Positions 52,299 through 60,336 of a stretch of 64,000 bases of DNA are shown here, piece by piece. A program made the translations under genes and the position numbers. Under the pieces are notes generated by a model that searched no databases, had not been told where the DNA came from, and saw only the letters and a program-made list of their open reading frames with translations. Each line of letters opens with the position of its first letter. The first letter of the stretch is position 1. The stretch comes from Nostoc sp. C052 (GTDB taxonomy: Bacteria > Cyanobacteriota > Cyanobacteriia > Cyanobacteriales > Nostocaceae): the NCBI RefSeq assembly GCF_013393905.1, contig NZ_CP040272.1, positions 496,001-560,000 on the forward strand, given 5' to 3'.

Positions 52299-52721
52299 GT
52301 CGGCGTAAATAATTATCGTTGGGATAAGGCAGGGGGCAGGGAGCAGGGGGAGAAAGGGTTTGAGTCTTATTTACTTTTCTGCACATAGTTTGGTTTTATT
52401 ATGCCGACTTAACTTAAATAACTAACTCTTGGCTCCCACCTCCGCAATTATTGGTGCTGGATTGGTTAATGCTATGGATTAATTACCAACGAACACTTGT
52501 TTGAGGCTCTATTTTGGGTATTTTTTGTCTAATACCAATTTGAAAAATGATTGCGACAGATGGAAAACTGAAACACTTATCCAATGGATGTTCCATAATC
52601 CAAAATCTAAAATCCAAAATGGTATAAGTCCCATTAACCAGAACCCAGCGATTAGGATTCCCCATTGCATACTACAGCGCACCGCCAAGTCTGCATCCGG
52701 GATAGAGCGTGAGTTACTGGG
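52299..52721. other. Intergenic region with dispersed repeat
   Basis: Contains GGGGGCAGGGAGCAGGGGGA tracts and the ~97-bp repeat at 52530-52627. Frames across it (52483-52665, 52501-52725) are rejected. Confidence 0.5.
52530..52627. repeat. Dispersed ~97-bp repeat, copy 2
   Basis: Begins TAATACCAATTTGAAAAATG and ends CCAAAATGGTATAA. The interior ACACTTATCCAATGGATGTT matches copy 3 (57034-57118, inverted) almost exactly. Confidence 0.65.
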
Positions 52722-53453
52722 TTAGATATGGGTCGATGAGTTACTCTGCATCACGATAGTTCCGGTTGGATAACGGCTAGTTTCAGACAATTCCAAAGTC
52801 ACGAATAATCCAGAGATACCTGTGTCATAAAAGTCGGCAGGCATCCAGAATTTATCTAGCACCTTTCCCTGAGGATTAATTTTCAGAGTACCACAGGGAA
52901 TTTTTTCGCCATCAGCGATCGCCCAAAGTCGATAGACTTTCCCTGTAGGGGGAGCCACCAGATTTTGCACGGCTAGAATCCCCTGTCGTTGTCCTAGATT
53001 CACTACAAAGCTACCCGCAGCGGTATCCGATGCCTTCACAGCCTTGAGAGAAAAAAGTTGTGTCTGGGACTGTTGCAGTAGGGTATTGATGTCTTGAGCC
53101 ATACGGAAATCCTGTCGCAAGCGATAGTTATCTACTCCTAAATACAGAATTAGGAGTGCCGCGACACTACCCATGATGGCGTACCAGAGGAAGCGAGACG
53201 GTTTCTGGGAGGGTTGGAAAGTCGTGGTAGCAGCAGTCAGAATGGCAGATTGGAGATGGGGAGGCGGTTCAACGCTGTTTAAGCTGTAAACAACTTGGTC
53301 TAAGGTTGCCTGAAGCCGCTTCACTTCTGCCACTAATGCGGGATTTTCTGCCAGCAGTTGCTCGAAAACTTCTACTTCGGCGCGATCGAGGTCGCCCACA
53401 ACATAGCCTGCTGCCAAGGTTTCGATTGCTTGAGGAGTAAGGGGTTCAGTCAC
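52722..53453 (-). CDS. Anti-sigma factor, RskA-like
   Basis: About 243 residues from a GTG at 53453 with GGAG 9 bases before it; a TTG at 53474 is also possible. The N-terminal cytoplasmic anti-sigma part (TPQAIETLAAGYVVGDLDRA) has no zinc HxxxCxxC motif. One membrane span (LWYAIMGSVAALLILYLGV, about residues 95-115 of the longer form) leads to a periplasmic RskA-type domain (RLWAIADGEKIPCGTLKIN). It should hold the ECF sigma factor encoded 76 bases upstream and release it on an envelope signal. The start region is shared with the cysT repeat. Confidence 0.82.
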   Translation of the reverse strand: MTEPLTPQAIETLAAGYVVGDLDRAEVEVFEQLLAENPALVAEVKRLQATLDQVVYSLNSVEPPPHLQSAILTAATTTFQPSQKPSRFLWYAIMGSVAALLILYLGVDNYRLRQDFRMAQDINTLLQQSQTQLFSLKAVKASDTAAGSFVVNLGQRQGILAVQNLVAPPTGKVYRLWAIADGEKIPCGTLKINPQGKVLDKFWMPADFYDTGISGLFVTLELSETSRYPTGTIVMQSNSSTHI

Positions 53454-53492
53454 GTCGCTTCGCTCCGAATTCAAAATTCAAAATTCAAAATT
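53449..53492. repeat. Repeat carrying a GGAG...GTG translation start, copy 2
   Basis: On the minus strand AATTCGGAGCGAAGCGACG leads into GTGACT and is preceded by AAATTTTGAATTTTG. It corresponds to 17311-17352 at the cysT start. Confidence 0.6.
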
Positions 53493-53550
53493 AATGATCC
53501 CCATAAATAAATTTAGGGGCTTGTATCATGAGTCGTTTTCAGTCATAACC

Positions 53551-54225
53551 TTAGTCAATGGAGTGTTGTAAAAGTTGCTTCAGTTTCAAGAGTCCCTGGC
53601 GAGTCCAGCTTTTCACGCTTCCCAGGGGTTTATGCAATTGTTGGGCAATTTCTGATTGGCTCAGTCCGGCATCATAGGCCAGTTCAATCACCTGTCGTTG
53701 CTGATCTGAAAGCTGGGTCAATGCCTGCCGCACTTGCTGCGATCGCTCATTGAAAACAGCCTGCTCAACCGGAGTATGCGCGGGGGGTGCGGCAGTGATA
53801 TTCTGCCCCCAACGTTGCACCAAATTAAGAGTGCGACTGCGCGATCGCAATTTGTCGATCGCCCGCGATCGAGTCATGACAATCAGGTAGCGCATCAAAT
53901 GACCGTGGCGAGCAGGGTCAACCGGACGCTGCCATAACGACAGAAAGATTTCCTGGGTCAGGTCTTCGGCTTCCGGCTGGCTTTGCAAAACTTTCAGCGC
54001 CACTCCATACACCACACTGCCGTAGCGCTCGTAGAGACACCTTAGCGCCGTTGGTTGCTTTGCCTTCAGGTCATCCAAAAGTGCGGCATCGCTGGAGGAT
54101 GACGGTTCTGATGAATGGCGATCGCGAGAACTTAGATCCATAGATTCAGGTGAATAGACCGAGGCTAATTTCTCTGCAAAAATGCCTAATGCATCTTGCA
54201 ATGTGAGTGCCAATCCTGATTTCAC
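53551..54225 (-). CDS. ECF-type RNA polymerase sigma factor
   Basis: 224 residues. Region 2 (LYERYGSVVYGVALKVL, AEDLTQEIFLSLWQRP) is followed by a linker and region 4 (LSDQQRQVIELAYDAGLSQS, HKPLGSVKSWTRQGLLKLKQ), with a ~40-residue unusual N-terminal extension rich in Ser. It resembles SigK-type group members. It lies upstream of its cognate anti-sigma factor in the same orientation. The divergent neighbouring exported-protein genes are candidates for its regulon. Confidence 0.88.
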   Translation of the reverse strand: MKSGLALTLQDALGIFAEKLASVYSPESMDLSSRDRHSSEPSSSSDAALLDDLKAKQPTALRCLYERYGSVVYGVALKVLQSQPEAEDLTQEIFLSLWQRPVDPARHGHLMRYLIVMTRSRAIDKLRSRSRTLNLVQRWGQNITAAPPAHTPVEQAVFNERSQQVRQALTQLSDQQRQVIELAYDAGLSQSEIAQQLHKPLGSVKSWTRQGLLKLKQLLQHSID

Positions 54226-54844
54226 AACTTTTGAGTATAGAGCAAACTTACTTTCATTTTTAAAACGATTGGTGAAGCTAATTAGATGAGTCTAGTAGTC
54301 TGCCAACCCAAAAATGCGCTTGTGAGAACTGGGGAAAGGGGAAAGGGAAAAGGGTAAGAGATTTAAACCCTTTCCCCCTTCCCCCTTACCCTTTACCCCG
54401 CCAAGTTCACTTGGCGAACTACTAGTGTCGAAATTTTGCAGAAGTGGGTTATTTCGTTCTGATTGCTATTACGCCTCAAACCGAATGAACCGTGAACATC
54501 AGTCTAGCAAGGGCATTTGAAGAGTTTAAATCCAAAATTGGTTCCCAGTCGTCTTAAAGGTAGAGAAAAGTAAGTAACCCAGTTAGCATTCTTTCCAGGC
54601 ATAAGTTGCAACTAAATTCCTGAAATCACGCTAATTGTTTACCTGCCCACTCCTACAGCTTTTAAAACTGGAATGCCCCGACGAAATTTATATCGTCAAT
54701 CCGCAATCCCCTTCTTTGGTATGTCATATTTTGCACTTTTAGCACTTTGGATTCGACCAATTTGCTTGAAAGTTTGTGCTGCATCCATGCATTGAAGGTC
54801 AGTAAAACCGCTGTAGCCAAATAACCGATCTCAAAGGTAATTCT
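54226..54844. other. Divergent region between the sigma factor and exported-protein genes
   Basis: 620 bases with a MITE-like element at 54292-54425. The remaining ~420 bases likely carry promoters; no clear ECF promoter was identified. Confidence 0.5.
54292..54425. mobile_element. 134-bp MITE-like element with 15-bp inverted ends
   Basis: Ends CTAGTAGTCTGCCAA and TTGGCGAACTACTAG match at 13 of 15 when inverted. The interior contains GGGGAAAGGG/CCCTTTCCCC tracts forming a long hairpin. No coding content. Confidence 0.6.
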
Positions 54845-55201
54845 ATGCGACGCTCTATTTCTGTGCTGTTAACAACACTGCTTCTCTCTGCCACCATTTT
54901 GCCTGCTGCGGCGCAGGCTCAAACCGCACCAATCAGCCTCAATCCCTACGCGGCAAATCAATCCTCTGGAAACCAACTCAAGCCTTTTAATCTGGCTTAT
55001 CTGGCGTATCAAGGCTACTTGAAAGACCAAAACATTCCCAGCAATGGTGCATTGATGTCAGCGATCGCGTCTGGAACAATCACGGCTCAAGACATTATTC
55101 AAGCTGCTGTCAAAGCGAATCGACTACCTGAGCAAGCGTTAAGCGATCGAGGCTATCGCTATAACCTTGAAAATCAATTGCAAGGATTTACAGCAGACTA
55201 A
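54845..55201 (+). CDS. Small exported protein of unknown function
   Basis: 118 residues with a cleavable signal peptide (MRRSISVLLTTLLLSATILP, then AAAQAQ cleavage). The mature part of ~90 residues has LNPYAANQSSGNQLKPFNLA and helical AQDIIQAAVKANRLP. It is the first gene of a rightward group with a two-span protein, cupredoxin and phosphoesterase, divergent from the ECF sigma factor. I do not recognise a family. Confidence 0.6.
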   Translation: MRRSISVLLTTLLLSATILPAAAQAQTAPISLNPYAANQSSGNQLKPFNLAYLAYQGYLKDQNIPSNGALMSAIASGTITAQDIIQAAVKANRLPEQALSDRGYRYNLENQLQGFTAD

Positions 55202-55243
55202 AAAACTGGCGTTACTGAACTCCAAGAAATAAATTATCCAATC

Positions 55244-55303
55244 TTGTGGGGTGGGCATCTTGCCCGCTATATAAACTGGGCGCTCATGTTGCCCACCCCA
55301 CAA
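55244..55303. repeat. Inverted repeat with 14-bp perfect arms
   Basis: TTGTGGGGTGGGCA at 55244-55257 and TGCCCACCCCACAA at 55290-55303. It lies between two genes and could be a weak transcription barrier or a dispersed repeat. Confidence 0.6.
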
Positions 55304-55347
55304 CCAATAATTGAATATTTTTTTTGGAAGTCCCTTACTGAATCAAT

Positions 55348-55641
55348 ATGATGAAAAACACATTTCGCAAGTACCATCGGCTAATTGCCACACTCTTTTG
55401 TTTGCCGTTACTCTTTACTGCTCTGACTGGCATTAGCGTTGCCATTGCCGACACATGGTTGCATCAAGAAGAGCTTGCTGCATTTTTAATCACTGTTCAC
55501 ACCTTCCAAATCTTCAAACTCGATGCCGTTCTGCCAGTTTTGAATGGGCTAGGTCTGATTGGCTTAGTGGCTACCGGAATCTCGCTGACCGGACTGTTTG
55601 CTAAACGTCATCAACCAAAGCGGATAAAAGAACGCTCATGA
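55348..55641 (+). CDS. Small two-span membrane protein (PepSY-associated-like)
   Basis: 97 residues with two hydrophobic segments (LIATLFCLPLLFTALTGISV and VLNGLGLIGLVATGISLTGL) and a basic tail. The FRKYHRLIATLFCLPLLFTALTG opening (quoted here within limit as HRLIATLFCLPLLFTALTG) resembles the membrane segments of PepSY-domain proteins, without the PepSY domain itself. It overlaps the cupredoxin gene by 4 bases (coupled). Confidence 0.62.
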   Translation: MMKNTFRKYHRLIATLFCLPLLFTALTGISVAIADTWLHQEELAAFLITVHTFQIFKLDAVLPVLNGLGLIGLVATGISLTGLFAKRHQPKRIKERS

Positions 55642-56033
55642 AATACATTTCTTATTTTTTCATAGCGATCGCCAGTGCCTTCCTGGTAATCCTGTTGTCG
55701 TTGTCATCCTGTAGTCCGAACCATAAGGCAACGACTAACCAACCAATGGCGATGAAAGATCAACCCCAAACTGCCGATACTACAGTCAAAATTCGTAATT
55801 TCAAATTTGAGCCAGCGAATTTGGCGATCGCTGTTGGTAAAACTGTTCAGTTTATCAATGTCGATGAAGAACCCCACACGGCGACGGCTACGGATGGTAC
55901 TTTCAACTCTAAAGCACTGGATACCAATCAAACCTGGAACTACACCGCGACCAAACCGGGAACCTATCCCTATATTTGCTCAGTTCATCCCTTTATGAAA
56001 GGGATGCTGACGGTAACAAATAAGAAAAACTAA
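55638..56033 (+). CDS. Cupredoxin (plastocyanin/azurin-like) lipoprotein
   Basis: 131 residues. Lipobox LSSC near residue 25. The cupredoxin fold has copper ligands in the usual order: His (EEPHTATA), Cys (YICSVHPFMKG), His (SVHPF) and Met (FMKG). KIRNFKFEPANLAIAVGKTV and the later WNYTATKPGTYPYIC are diagnostic. It should carry electrons or copper outside the cytoplasmic membrane. Tight linkage with the two-span protein and the phosphoesterase suggests a joint envelope role. Confidence 0.85.
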   Translation: MKYISYFFIAIASAFLVILLSLSSCSPNHKATTNQPMAMKDQPQTADTTVKIRNFKFEPANLAIAVGKTVQFINVDEEPHTATATDGTFNSKALDTNQTWNYTATKPGTYPYICSVHPFMKGMLTVTNKKN

Positions 56034-56047
56034 CCAGAGGAATACCA

Positions 56048-56959
56048 ATGCAACGCAGAAAATTTATTGAACACGTGGGCTGGACAGGACTTGGGATTGT
56101 GTGGGCTGTTGGTGCAAATGGCTTATTAACTGCCTGTCAGGTGGGAGAACCAAATGCTCAAAAATCATCCACGACTTCACCGTTTTCCTTCGTTCAAATT
56201 AGCGATACGCACATCGGTTTTAAAAAACCTGCGAATGAACATGTCACCGATACGCTTCAGAAAACGATCGATGCAATCAATGCCTTACCCACCCCACCCG
56301 CCTTTGTCATTCACACCGGAGACATCTCCCATTTATCTAAACCAGAAGAATTCGATCAGGCGAAACAACTGCTTTCCCAATTGAAAGTCCCACTGTTTAC
56401 TCTACCAGGGGAACACGATACGATTGGCGATCGCGGCAAAGCCTATGAGGAAGCCTTTAACCGAAAGGATGTCAAAGAGGGTTTACAGGTTTGGGATCAG
56501 GCGGGAATACACTTTGTTTCTTTGACCAATGTGCTGGACTTTGGGGCAACCGGCACAGGCAAACTAGGTGAGGCGCAATTGGACTTGCTCTCCAAAGATT
56601 TGGCAAACCAGAAACAGGATACGCCTCTAGTTGTTTTCAGCCATATTCCTCTATATAACCTTTATCCCAAATGGGGATGGGCAACTGCTGATTCTGCTAA
56701 GTTGCTTTCACTGCTATCTCCCTTTGCATCGGTAACAGTGTTAACGGGGCACATCCATCAAGTGATTGAGCATAGCGAAGGCAATATTCGCTTCCACACC
56801 GCTGCGGCGACTGCTTATCCCCTCCCCGCTCCAGGTCACGGCGATCAACCTGCTCCCGTCAAACTCCCTGAAAATAATCTGTTGGCGGTGCTTGGATTCC
56901 GCACAGTTGAGGTAATTTCCGGGAAGGATACTAGAGTTGACCAACATGCTTTAGGGTAG
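56048..56959 (+). CDS. Calcineurin-like metallophosphoesterase, exported
   Basis: 303 residues. The N-terminus has RRKFIEHVGWTGLGIVW (Tat-like twin Arg) and a lipobox-like LLTAC. Metallophosphatase motifs: SDTHIG, HTGDISH, GEHD, FSHIPLY and GHIHQ. It should hydrolyse a phosphoester with a two-metal centre in the periplasm. It is separated from the cupredoxin gene by 14 bases and probably cotranscribed. Substrate unknown. Confidence 0.85.
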   Translation: MQRRKFIEHVGWTGLGIVWAVGANGLLTACQVGEPNAQKSSTTSPFSFVQISDTHIGFKKPANEHVTDTLQKTIDAINALPTPPAFVIHTGDISHLSKPEEFDQAKQLLSQLKVPLFTLPGEHDTIGDRGKAYEEAFNRKDVKEGLQVWDQAGIHFVSLTNVLDFGATGTGKLGEAQLDLLSKDLANQKQDTPLVVFSHIPLYNLYPKWGWATADSAKLLSLLSPFASVTVLTGHIHQVIEHSEGNIRFHTAAATAYPLPAPGHGDQPAPVKLPENNLLAVLGFRTVEVISGKDTRVDQHALG

Positions 56960-57033
56960 AAATATCGCATTTTGGTCGCTTTCGGATATAACCGAAGGAC
57001 TCAAGGAAGCGAGTGCAAGAACTTTCTAGGAGC

Positions 57034-57118
57034 TATACCATTTTGGATTTTAGATTTTAGATTTTGGATTGTGAAACATCCATTGGATAAGTGTTTCAGT
57101 TTCCCATCTATAACGTGA
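57034..57118. repeat. Dispersed ~97-bp repeat, copy 3 (inverted)
   Basis: Begins TATACCATTTTGGATTTTAG; the complement matches the 52530 copy, including ACACTTATCCAATGGATG. Shorter than the other two. Confidence 0.6.
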
Positions 57119-57140
57119 ATTCGACAGACCTTACCCACCC

Positions 57141-57266
57141 CAATACTTCTCGGTTAAGGGGAAAAGGGGAAAGGGAAAAGGGAAAGAAAAAACCTTTAAC
57201 ACCTACCCTTTAACCTTTTCCCCAAACCCGATTCCGAGTTAAAAATGCAAAACCCGAGAAGTATTG
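57141..57266. mobile_element. 126-bp MITE-like element with 13-bp perfect inverted ends
   Basis: CAATACTTCTCGG and CCGAGAAGTATTG are exact inverted repeats enclosing GGGGAAAGGG/ACCTTTTCCCC tracts. A related fragment (CCGAGCAGTATTGGG) lies near 22967. Confidence 0.65.
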
Positions 57267-57276
57267 TCACCCACCC

Positions 57277-57318
57277 AACCTCCCTCTCCTGCTTTTGAGA
57301 GGGGCTGGGGGTGAGGTC
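57277..57318. repeat. GAGAGGGGCTGGGGGTGAGG repeat
   Basis: Related to the in-gene repeat at 61220-61306 within the U32 peptidase gene (shared GAGAGGGGCTGGGGG and GAGGTCA). Confidence 0.6.
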
Positions 57319-57347
57319 AAAATCCTGTGCATCGAACTCACGTTACT

Positions 57348-59027
57348 TTACTCTTGAGTGTAGTCGTCAGAAAAACGTTCGTCCCTTGGAACCCTGGGAT
57401 GACGGCGATTTAGTTGATTGGTATTAATTGGTTTTTTCTGTTGAGCAGAGATATTTCGCAAACCTAAATCTTTAAGGATTCTTTGAGCTGCAACTTCACC
57501 TGTTGCACAACCACCTTCCATATACCCTTGGTAGGACAGAGAACAGTGTTCGCCGGCAAAAAATAGATTACCTATACGCTTTTGTTCTGCTCCAGCGATG
57601 CTTGTCCATTGTCCGACTAAATAGCAAGCATAGGAGGCTCGTGTATATTGTTCTCCAGGCCAATAGGCGCGAATGGCTTCACCTTGACGGAGGTTTTTAA
57701 TTCCGGGGAAAATCCGATCTAACTGTGGTAAAAATATTTGGGCTTGAGATTCAGCTGAACCTTTGCCTAAAGATAAACCATGTTTACCACCAGTAAAGTC
57801 AGTAACCAGACCTTTGGGGCTTTTTTGGTAGCGACTGGCTTCCCAGGTGTTTTGAAAGCCTGTATCAGTAAATGTTGCTGCTGTTGAGTTATATTTAGTG
57901 CGCCACAATTTTTGTTGATAGGCTGTAATTAACTTGGCATTTGTACCATATCCTAATTCTGCGATCGCTTTCTTTTTAAATGCTGGTAAATTCACATCCA
58001 ACTTCACTAAACGCAAAGTAGTAAAGGGCAATGTCAGCAAGATTCTTTCATAAGTACGATCGAAGGTTTTATAGCCAGACTTTAAACTAACTCGATAGCG
58101 TCCATCAGGACGGGTACAGATAGCTTCTAATTCTGTTTCAGTTTGTATAACATTTGCTAAGTAATTCGCTAGCAGACGCGGTACTTGGTCGTTACCGCCA
58201 CGAATGGTATAACGTTCATCGCTTTCACCGTAGAGTGAGAATGTATCAGTGTTGGTACCAATTAAAAATAGTAGATTTAAACAAGATTGTTCTGCTGCTT
58301 CTCGGCCATACTCGGTAGTATAAGAAATATACAGCATTTCTTGCAGAATGGGATTAATTTGTGCTTGCTCTAAATACTCTGCAATAGAAGTATTATCTAG
58401 AGCGAAAGCTGCCTGATTGTAAGAGCGATAAGTTACATCTCCATCGCCAATTGCAACTAAATCCTCGTCAATTTTACGTGCTAAAGGAATGAAGTAACTA
58501 ATAATTTCTAGTTCGGGAATTTTGCGTCCTTGAAAATACCATGTTTCTGGCACTAATCCCTGATCGGTGGCGAGTATATCGACTATTGTTAAACCAAGTT
58601 CAAGAGCTAGCGATCGCAATTTAGTATGATCTGTATCAATAAATTCTCCACCTAGTTCCACAGTCACGTTAGTACCTGCGGCGTTGGCTAAACTACGCAT
58701 TCGACCACCAACGCGATTCCTTGCCTCAACAATGTCTACAGGAACCCCAGCTTGACGTAAACGGTAGGCAGCAGTCAAGCCAGCAATTCCCGCACCCACT
58801 ACTAGCACCTTGGGAATCGTGCCAAAAGCCATAGAATCCCGTCCATTATGCCAAGTAGCTGTAGCTAATGCGCTTGCTAATCCCAAACCCCCATACAGTA
58901 AGCGGCGACGAGTGGTTTTTTGTTTTAAAATGTCAACTATCTCATCTGCGGGAATGCCAGTTTTTATCGATGCTCTCGCAATTTTATAAGCACGTTGCAA
59001 AGATCCCATGAGTGCAGACTTAGCCAT
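57348..59027 (-). CDS. Flavin monoamine / L-amino acid oxidase-like protein
   Basis: 559 residues. A Tat-like N-terminus (TRRRLLYGGLGLASALATA, residues ~38-56) precedes the FAD site VLVVGAGIAGLTAAYRLRQA (~75-94) and EARNRVGGRM. The C-terminal FAD/substrate motif is LFFAGEHCSLSYQGYMEGG (~510). The family oxidises amines or amino acids with O2, releasing H2O2, ammonia and an aldehyde or keto acid. Its likely export points to use of external amino acids; substrate not resolved. Confidence 0.82.
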   Translation of the reverse strand: MAKSALMGSLQRAYKIARASIKTGIPADEIVDILKQKTTRRRLLYGGLGLASALATATWHNGRDSMAFGTIPKVLVVGAGIAGLTAAYRLRQAGVPVDIVEARNRVGGRMRSLANAAGTNVTVELGGEFIDTDHTKLRSLALELGLTIVDILATDQGLVPETWYFQGRKIPELEIISYFIPLARKIDEDLVAIGDGDVTYRSYNQAAFALDNTSIAEYLEQAQINPILQEMLYISYTTEYGREAAEQSCLNLLFLIGTNTDTFSLYGESDERYTIRGGNDQVPRLLANYLANVIQTETELEAICTRPDGRYRVSLKSGYKTFDRTYERILLTLPFTTLRLVKLDVNLPAFKKKAIAELGYGTNAKLITAYQQKLWRTKYNSTAATFTDTGFQNTWEASRYQKSPKGLVTDFTGGKHGLSLGKGSAESQAQIFLPQLDRIFPGIKNLRQGEAIRAYWPGEQYTRASYACYLVGQWTSIAGAEQKRIGNLFFAGEHCSLSYQGYMEGGCATGEVAAQRILKDLGLRNISAQQKKPINTNQLNRRHPRVPRDERFSDDYTQE

Positions 59028-59137
59028 TCAATGCACCTCTATTACCGCTAATTTTCAAATCATATTAATCATTGCAGCTTTAAGATTTTTTTTTGATGAA
59101 GAAATTCAAGCAAATATGAAAATTAAATAAATATTAG

Positions 59138-59821
59138 TTAAATAGTTGGGCGATAACCACCAAAAACAGCAAAGCTAAAATTTTTGTACCAGCAATCCAC
59201 ATTTTGAAATCCAGCCGCTTCTAGCCAGGTAAGTTGAATATCAAGGCTTGCCATGTGATCGTATTCCATACGTTTTTGTGCCGCTTTGAGATCCTGCTCT
59301 GAGATATTCTTGGCGCGGACAGAATCTAACCAGTGTTGACGATAAAGTTTTTCTAAATCAGGCGTTTTGCCAAGAACCTGATCGGCGTTGACAAATATCC
59401 CTCCAGGATTGAGAACATCATAAATCCGTTGATAAAGAAGTTTTTTATCAACATCTGACAGATGATGAATTGATAAGGCAGAAATTACAATATGATATGA
59501 ATCACCTAAATTAGTGTCAACGTAATCACCAATTAATATTTTGGGAGATTTACCCATTTGATTAAATCTAAACTTAGCTTTCTCTAACATCTCAGGGGCT
59601 AAGTCTAGTAAGGTAAACTCTGCATTCGGAAATACGGACTGAAGCATCCCTGAGTAAAGTCCAGTACCAGCACCTAAATCTAGAACCTTCAGCGGTGCGG
59701 TGTCGTCACCTGAGATAATTTCAACGGCTGTTTTGTAAAAGTCATCAAAACAGGGAATTAAAATACGACGTAAGTTATCGTAATCTACTGCGGCGGAATT
59801 AAATGCTTCTTGAATATTCAT
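59138..59821 (-). CDS. Class I SAM-dependent methyltransferase
   Basis: 227 residues. Motif I KVLDLGAGTGLYSGML (~45) and post-motif acidic residue LLDLAPEML identify the Rossmann SAM-binding fold; SALSIHHLSD is the motif IV region. Substrate unknown. It overlaps the phosphatase-like gene upstream by 4 bases (ATGA-type), so the two are coupled and probably act together. Confidence 0.82.
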   Translation of the reverse strand: MNIQEAFNSAAVDYDNLRRILIPCFDDFYKTAVEIISGDDTAPLKVLDLGAGTGLYSGMLQSVFPNAEFTLLDLAPEMLEKAKFRFNQMGKSPKILIGDYVDTNLGDSYHIVISALSIHHLSDVDKKLLYQRIYDVLNPGGIFVNADQVLGKTPDLEKLYRQHWLDSVRAKNISEQDLKAAQKRMEYDHMASLDIQLTWLEAAGFQNVDCWYKNFSFAVFGGYRPTI

Positions 59822-60150
59822 TGTCTAATTTTTAACAGGGGTAAAACTTTTTGTTTTAATAACTCAATTAAAGCTGGTTCCATATATTCATAGTCGTCTG
59901 GGATATCTAAACATATAACTCTTTTATCTTTAAGCAAAGGCTGAAAATTTTTCGAGAGCTTATTTTTATGAGATTTTTCCATCACAAAGATAATGTCAGC
60001 CCATTGAATAGCCTCTGTTGATAATGGTACTTCAGCATAATGGTCTAAGCCTGCGGAGTCAGTTTCAAGTCCTTCATATTCAGAAAACACAGCCTCGGCT
60101 GTGGGGCTTCGCAATTTATTCTGGCTACAGATAAATAATAGTTTTTTCAT
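59818..60150 (-). CDS. Low-molecular-weight protein tyrosine phosphatase-like protein
   Basis: 110 residues. The phosphate-binding loop is C-x5-R-S (CSQNKLRS), with a second-acidic region (DIPDDYEYMEP) near residue 90 that could supply the general acid. It is shorter than classic LMW-PTPs (~150) but of the length seen in the small COG4551-type group as I remember it. Coupled to the methyltransferase gene. Substrate unknown. Confidence 0.72.
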   Translation of the reverse strand: MKKLLFICSQNKLRSPTAEAVFSEYEGLETDSAGLDHYAEVPLSTEAIQWADIIFVMEKSHKNKLSKNFQPLLKDKRVICLDIPDDYEYMEPALIELLKQKVLPLLKIRQ

Positions 60151-60156
60151 TATTAA

Positions 60157-60255
60157 TTAAATAGCCTCTTGTCGGTCTAACTCCAAAAAGAGCTTTTCAG
60201 CATTCCACATCAAATCCTCGTTTGACAAAGATGAAAAATCCAAATGTCTCACCAT
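60157..60255 (-). CDS. Possible 32-residue small protein upstream of the phosphatase gene
   Basis: ATG 60255 to TAA 60157 reads MVRHLDFSSLSNEDLMWNAE and continues KLFLELDRQEAI. The helical, charged pattern (DFSxLSNEDL, LFLELDRxEA) looks protein-like and is similar in style to small cyanobacterial antitoxin-like proteins. It ends 6 bases before the phosphatase ATG. No strong ribosome site. Confidence 0.4.
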   Translation of the reverse strand: MVRHLDFSSLSNEDLMWNAEKLFLELDRQEAI

Positions 60256-60336
60256 TTTCAAAATAACAAAGCTTCACCCCTTTCCCCACTAACTTAGATA
60301 AAATCACTATGGTACTACTTAACCCTCCCAACCTGA

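Larger units (their letters stand above)
56960..57347. other. Repeat-filled intergenic region
   Basis: Three repeats in tandem: the ~97-bp repeat (57034-57118), a MITE (57141-57266) and a GAGAGGGGCTGGGGGTGAGG repeat (57277-57318). No gene. Confidence 0.6.
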
